Origin: Variovorax sp. V213
Lineage (GTDB): Bacteria > Pseudomonadota > Gammaproteobacteria > Burkholderiales > Burkholderiaceae_C
NCBI RefSeq assembly: GCF_041154455.1
Contig: NZ_AP028664.1
Location: 807,001-871,000, forward strand
Length of the DNA stretch: 64,000 bases
Direction: 5' to 3'
In this document: one piece after another, positions 59,983-64,000 of the stretch
Position numbering within the stretch: position 1 is the first letter of the stretch
Layout: each line of letters starts with the position of its first letter
Notes under the pieces: generated by a model
The model's database searches: none
The model's input: only the letters and a program-made list of their open reading frames with translations
What the model was told of the DNA's origin: nothing
Position numbers and translations under genes: made by a program

Positions 59983-62238
59983 TCAGGCCGCGGGTACCGT
60001 GCGCGCGGCGGTCAGCACCGAAGCGGTACGCCGCGCAGCGCGCAATACGGCGTCGAGGTGGGTGCGGTCGCGCACGGCAATCACGAAGCGCAGGTCGGTC
60101 GAATCCTGCGGCGTTTCGTCGGCCATTTCGACATGCGTGATGTCGGCTTCGGCGTCCGCCAGGGTCGCGGCCACGCGGGCTAGCACACCCTTGTCGTTGC
60201 GCACAGTGATGACCACGCCGGTCTCGAAGGCGCGGGTCGGTTCGTCCGCCCATTCGACCGCGAAGAAGCGTTCGCTGTCCTTGTGACGCAGGCGCTGGCC
60301 GACACCGCAACTTTCGGTGTGCACCACCAGGCCTTCGCCATGCCCGAGGTAGCCGACGATCTCGTCGCCGGGGATGGGCCGGCAGCACAGCGCAAAGCGG
60401 ACCGACGAGTTCTCGCTGCCGTCCAGCGTGACGGCGCCCTGCGAGATGGTTTCGTGCGAAATGAAGCGTTCGCGGCTCAGCAGCAGCGCATCCGGCCGCT
60501 CGCCCAACTCGGACAGCATGGCCACCAGGCGCTTTGCCACGATGCTGGCAATCCGCTTGCCCAGGCCGATGTCGGTCAGCAGTTCGGCGCGGGTGCGGTT
60601 GCCGGTGAAGCGCAGCAGCTTTTCCCACAGCGCCTCGTGTTCGTCGTCGTCGGCCGGCAGCTTGCTGAGGCCTTCGGCGCGCAGTGCCTGGGCCAGCAGC
60701 TTTTCGCCCAGGCCTTCAGATTCGGCATGGGCCAGTGTCTTCAGGTAATGGCGGATCTTGGAGCGCGCCCGCCCGGTTCGCACGAAGCCGAGCCAGGCTG
60801 GGTTGGGCGTCGACACGGGGGCTGTAATGACCTCGACCACGTCGCCGTTCTTGAGCTCGGTGCGCAGCGGCACCTGGTCGCCGTTGATGCGGGCGGCCGA
60901 GGTGTGGTCGCCGATGTTGCTGTGGATGGCGTAGGCGAAGTCGACCACCGTGGCGCCGCGCGGCAAGGCCAGAATCTGGCTCTTTGGCGTGAAAACATAC
61001 ACCGCATCCGGAAAGAGGTCGACCTTGACGTGGTCCCAGAACTCGGCGGCATCGCGGGTTTCGTCCTGGATGTCGAGCAGCGACTGCAGCCACTTGGTGC
61101 CGAGCCTGTCGTTGCCGGCCGCATTCGGCTCCGCGGCCTTGTAGAGCCAGTGTGCCGCGACGCCCGATTCGGCCACCACGTGCATGGCCTCGGTGCGCAG
61201 CTGAAACTCCACGTTCACGCCGGCTGGGCCCACCAGCGTGGTGTGCAGCGACTGGTAGCCGTTGAGCTTGGCAATGGCGATGTGGTCCTTGAACTTGCCC
61301 GGCAGCGGCTTGTACATCTGGTGCAGGATGCCCAGGCCGGTGTAGCAGGCGATCACGTTCGGCACGATCAGGCGAAAGCCGTAGATGTCGGTCACCTGGG
61401 CAAAGCTCAGGTGTTTTTCTTCCATCTTGCGGTAGATCGAATAGAGCGTTTTTTCGCGTCCCGCAATGCGCAGCGTCATGTTGGCGTTGGCAAAAGCGGT
61501 CTCGACCTCGCGCTGCACCTTGTGGATCAGGTCGCGGCGGCGCCCCCGTGCCTTGGCCACGGCCTTCGACAGGGTGGCGTAGCGCCAGGGCTTCAAGTGC
61601 CGGAACGACAGCTCCTGCAGTTCGCGATAGGTCTGGTTCAGCCCCAGCCGATGCGCGATGGGCGCGTAGATTTCGAGCGTTTCGCGCGAAATGCGGGCCC
61701 ATTTTTCACGCGGCGCATCGTCGAGCGTGCGCATGTTGTGCGTGCGATCGGCCAGCTTGACCAGAATGACGCGCACGTCGCGCGCCATGGCCAGCAGCAT
61801 CTTGCGGAACGATTCGGCCTGATTCTCTTCGCGGGTATTGAACTGCAGCTTGTCCAGCTTGGTGAGCCCGTCGACCAGCTCGGCCACCGGGGCTCCAAAG
61901 CGCTCGATCAGTTCCGGCTTGGTGACCCCGCAATCCTCGATGGCATCGTGCAGCAGGGCGGCCATCAGCGCCTGGGCGTCGAGCTTCCATTCGGCGCATT
62001 GCGCCGCCACGGCAATGGGATGGGTGATGTACGGTTCGCCGCTGTTGCGCAGCTGGCCCAGGTGGGCCTCGTCGGCAAAGCGGTAGGCGCGGCGTACCAA
62101 CTCCGTGTCTTCGGAACTCAGATAATCGAGGCGTGCCGTCAAGGCGGCAAAGCTCGCGGCGGCCGCATTCAGCGCCGCCGGGCTAGGCTTCGGCGTGCCC
62201 GAAGGGGCATGGGACTGATGTTTGGCAACCGCGCTCAT
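59983..62238 (-). CDS. spoT: Bifunctional (p)ppGpp synthetase/hydrolase SpoT
   Basis: Makes and breaks the stringent-response alarmone. The 751-residue protein has an intact HD hydrolase site (A-L-L-H-D-A-I-E-D), the synthetase domain (Y-G-F-R-L-I-V, G-Y-Q-S-L-H-T-T-L), TGS (F-T-P-K-S-Q-I-L-A-L-P) and C-terminal ACT. The intact H-D pair argues for SpoT over RelA. Start ATG 62238. Downstream of rpoZ but separated by a terminator. Confidence 0.95.
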   Translation of the reverse strand: MSAVAKHQSHAPSGTPKPSPAALNAAAASFAALTARLDYLSSEDTELVRRAYRFADEAHLGQLRNSGEPYITHPIAVAAQCAEWKLDAQALMAALLHDAIEDCGVTKPELIERFGAPVAELVDGLTKLDKLQFNTREENQAESFRKMLLAMARDVRVILVKLADRTHNMRTLDDAPREKWARISRETLEIYAPIAHRLGLNQTYRELQELSFRHLKPWRYATLSKAVAKARGRRRDLIHKVQREVETAFANANMTLRIAGREKTLYSIYRKMEEKHLSFAQVTDIYGFRLIVPNVIACYTGLGILHQMYKPLPGKFKDHIAIAKLNGYQSLHTTLVGPAGVNVEFQLRTEAMHVVAESGVAAHWLYKAAEPNAAGNDRLGTKWLQSLLDIQDETRDAAEFWDHVKVDLFPDAVYVFTPKSQILALPRGATVVDFAYAIHSNIGDHTSAARINGDQVPLRTELKNGDVVEVITAPVSTPNPAWLGFVRTGRARSKIRHYLKTLAHAESEGLGEKLLAQALRAEGLSKLPADDDEHEALWEKLLRFTGNRTRAELLTDIGLGKRIASIVAKRLVAMLSELGERPDALLLSRERFISHETISQGAVTLDGSENSSVRFALCCRPIPGDEIVGYLGHGEGLVVHTESCGVGQRLRHKDSERFFAVEWADEPTRAFETGVVITVRNDKGVLARVAATLADAEADITHVEMADETPQDSTDLRFVIAVRDRTHLDAVLRAARRTASVLTAARTVPAA

Positions 62239-62282
62239 GGCTACCACTTTAGCGTGACCGCTGTATTGACGCGTCCAGACGT

Positions 62283-62310
62283 AAAAAAAGCACCGCTTTG
62301 CGGTGCCTTT
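62283..62310 (-). terminator. Intrinsic terminator of the gmk-rpoZ transcript
   Basis: GCACCGC (62290-62296), loop TTT, GCGGTGC (62300-62306). On the minus strand it is followed by seven T. It lies between rpoZ and spoT, so spoT needs its own promoter or read-through. Confidence 0.9.
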
Positions 62311-62331
62311 TCGTTGCAGGGGGGCGTCAGA

Positions 62332-62535
62332 TCAGCCCGGTACCTTCTTGAGCATTTCGATGCCGATCTTGCCTTCGGCGATCTCGCGCAGGGCGGTCAC
62401 CGCCGGCTTGTTCTTGCTCTCGATCTTGGGCGCGTGGCCTTGGCTCAGCATGCGCGCACGGTAAGTGGCGGCCAGAACCAGCTGGAAGCGGTTGGGGATC
62501 TGAAGCAGACAATCTTCGACGGTGATGCGGGCCAT
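62332..62535 (-). CDS. rpoZ: RNA polymerase omega subunit
   Basis: A 67-residue subunit that helps assemble RNA polymerase and takes part in ppGpp binding. A-R-I-T-V-E-D-C-L-L-Q-I-P-N-R-F-Q-L-V-L is the omega signature. It lies 31 bases after gmk, the conserved order gmk-rpoZ-spoT. Confidence 0.96.
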   Translation of the reverse strand: MARITVEDCLLQIPNRFQLVLAATYRARMLSQGHAPKIESKNKPAVTALREIAEGKIGIEMLKKVPG

Positions 62536-62566
62536 GATGAGAATCTTTCGGTCGGTGAGCAGGAAA

Positions 62567-63199
62567 TCAGGGGATGTTCAGGGCGGCGAATGTGTCGGCA
62601 CGTGCGCGGCGCTGTGCAGAATACCGAAGCCGCTGAGCGTGGACGATCGCCTTGAGATCGAAAAGCGCGCGCTCAAATAACTCGTTGATTATAACGAAGT
62701 CGAATTCCCCCGCCCGGGCCATTTCTTCCGCGGCATTCTTGAGCCGCAGTTCGATGACCGCGGCGCTGTCTTCGCCGCGCCGTTCCAGCCGCGAGCGCAA
62801 TTCTTCCCAGCTGGGCGGCAGGATGAAGATCATGACCGCGTTGGCAAAGGTCTTGCGAATCTGGATGGCGCCCTGGAAGTCGATCTCCAGGATGACGTCG
62901 GCCCCCTGGGCGATTCGCTCCTCGATGGCTTTCTTGGAGGTGCCGTACCGGTGGCCGTGCACGTGGGCCCACTCCACGAAGCCGTCGGCGGCGATCATGG
63001 CGTCGAATTCCGACGGCGAGGTGAAAAAGTACTCCCGGCCGTGCTTTTCCTGCCCGCGCGGTGGCCGCGTGGTGTGGGAAACCGAGGGCTGGACGGCCGT
63101 ATCCAGTTCCATGAGCGCCTTGACCAGGCTCGACTTGCCGGCACCACTCGGTGCCGCGACGACAAAAATATTGCCTGGATAGTCCATTCGCTCGCTCAT
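62567..63199 (-). CDS. gmk: Guanylate kinase
   Basis: Phosphorylates GMP to GDP. The 210-residue protein has A-P-S-G-A-G-K-S-S (P loop), S-H-T-T-R-P-P-R-G-Q-E (GMP site), H-G-R-E-Y-F-F and D-V-I-L-E-I-D-F-Q-G-A. The start overlaps the yicC stop by four bases. Confidence 0.96.
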   Translation of the reverse strand: MSERMDYPGNIFVVAAPSGAGKSSLVKALMELDTAVQPSVSHTTRPPRGQEKHGREYFFTSPSEFDAMIAADGFVEWAHVHGHRYGTSKKAIEERIAQGADVILEIDFQGAIQIRKTFANAVMIFILPPSWEELRSRLERRGEDSAAVIELRLKNAAEEMARAGEFDFVIINELFERALFDLKAIVHAQRLRYSAQRRARADTFAALNIP

Positions 63200-64000
63200 T
63201 CGATGTTCTGTACCTGTTCGCGCATCTGCTCGATCAGGACCTTCATGTCCACGCCAATGCGGGTGAGCTCCAGCGCGGCCGATTTGGAGCCCAGTGTATT
63301 GGCCTCGCGGTGCAGTTCCTGGATCAGGAAGTCCAGCCGCTTGCCGATTTCGCCGCCCTTCTTGAGCAACCGCTCGATTTCGTCGAGGTGCGAATTCAGG
63401 CGTGTGAGCTCTTCCGCCACGTCGATGCGGATGGCAAAGGCGGTGGCCTCGTTCAGCGCCCGGTCCTGGGCGGCCTCGGGCAGGGTGCCGCCGGTCAGGC
63501 CCATGGCCTCTTGCCAGCGCTCCAGGAAACGTGCGCGCTGCTGCTCGACCAGTTGGGGAATCAGCGGGCCGGCCTGTTCGACCAGCGTGCGCAATTGGGC
63601 CAGATGGGCTTCCAGCATCTTGGCAAGCCGTGCGCCTTCGCGCTGGCGGGCGGACATCAGGGCGTCCAGCGCCTTGCCGGTCACCTCGAGCAGGTCGCTG
63701 CCCCAGTCGCCACGGGCAGCGCTGTCGCCGCCCGCAAGGCGCAGCACGTCGGCCACGCTCAATTCGCGGGCGCTGGGCAGCCAGGCCTTGATGCCGTCCT
63801 GCACGCCGTTCAGCCGCTGCAGCAGCTTGACGGAGGGTTCGACGACACCTGCCTGCGCGGTGTTCTCGATGGCGGCCCGCACTTCGACCTTGCCGCGCTT
63901 GAGCTTGCCGGTGAGCAGCTCGCGCAGCGCGGTTTCATGCTGGCGCAGTTCCTCCGGCAATTTGAAGGTGAGATCGAGGAAGCGGCTGTTGACCGAGCGT
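63196..64000 (-). CDS. YicC family endoribonuclease-like protein, 5' end outside the window
   Basis: The C-terminal 268 residues or so are present; the frame runs off the window at 64000 with R-S-V-N-S-R-F-L-D-L-T-F-K-L-P. This and the end H-R-E-A-N-T-L-G-S-K-S are YicC signatures. YicC acts on RNA in E. coli. The stop overlaps the start of gmk, the usual order yicC-gmk. Confidence 0.93.
   Translation of the reverse strand, partial: RSVNSRFLDLTFKLPEELRQHETALRELLTGKLKRGKVEVRAAIENTAQAGVVEPSVKLLQRLNGVQDGIKAWLPSARELSVADVLRLAGGDSAARGDWGSDLLEVTGKALDALMSARQREGARLAKMLEAHLAQLRTLVEQAGPLIPQLVEQQRARFLERWQEAMGLTGGTLPEAAQDRALNEATAFAIRIDVAEELTRLNSHLDEIERLLKKGGEIGKRLDFLIQELHREANTLGSKSAALELTRIGVDMKVLIEQMREQVQNIE

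Overview
This is a GC-rich, almost fully coding stretch of a betaproteobacterial chromosome. The aa3/caa3 cytochrome oxidase cluster, the lolB-ispE-tRNA-Gln-prs-rplY-pth order, the nadK/recN/rapZ set divergent from hrcA, and an HrcA operator at rpoH all point to Burkholderiales, family Comamonadaceae. Protein style and intergenic elements suggest Variovorax or a close relative; this is inference, because there is no 16S gene in the window. No insertion sequence, prophage, integrase or CRISPR array is visible, and no gap between genes exceeds about 230 bases.

Layout. 1-1.0 kb: the 5' end of comF, divergent from a BioC-like methyltransferase. 1.2-11.2 kb: the respiratory oxidase cluster, with structural genes coxB, coxA and coxC and assembly genes for copper (ctaG, sco), heme a (ctaA, ctaB) and SURF1, plus tiny membrane proteins. 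A terminator and an inverted small gene split it after coxC. 11.2-13.7 kb: an AlkC-like HEAT protein, rpoH with a perfect CIRCE operator in its promoter, and an Mpo1-like membrane protein. 13.8-17.4 kb: a NarL-type regulator, a hybrid histidine kinase and a lipoprotein made of five ~50-residue repeats. 17.5-24.4 kb: ftsY, two M16 peptidase-family proteins, an ArgP-like regulator divergent from a LysE/ArgO exporter, rsmD and coaD. 24.4-27.5 kb: a pyroglutamate salvage set, pxpB-pxpC-pxpA-pcp. 27.5-34.3 kb: accessory metabolism (hydrolase, phosphatase, D-aminoacylase, TTC38-like protein, tautomerase, LysR, YitT). 34.5-42.9 kb: a minus-strand peptide ABC operon oppB-C-D-F with two paralogous binding proteins and a translationally coupled amidase. 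43-50 kb: ferredoxin, a DUF4124-like protein, and the run TPR-lolB-ispE-tRNA-Gln-prs-rplY-pth. 50-54 kb: mutM and mutY flanking a dynamin-like GTPase. 54-58.5 kb: rapZ, recN and nadK divergent from hrcA. 58.5-64 kb: two tRNAs, a secreted unknown, greB, spoT, rpoZ, gmk and the start-truncated yicC.

How the parts connect. The first 11 kb builds one enzyme, the terminal oxidase. HrcA, encoded at 57.5 kb, very probably represses rpoH at 13 kb through the CIRCE site, so the window holds both a repressor and its likely sigma-factor target. Pcp frees pyroglutamate from peptides and PxpABC turns it into glutamate; the peptide transporter and amidase could feed related substrates. SpoT, omega and GreB sit together as RNA polymerase and stringent-response genes.

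No clear undescribed multi-gene system stands out. The most interesting signals are the rpoH CIRCE, the five-repeat lipoprotein beside a two-component pair, four tandem hairpins between tRNA-Gln and prs, long imperfect inverted repeats between genes, and the dynamin-like GTPase between the two oxidised-guanine repair glycosylases.
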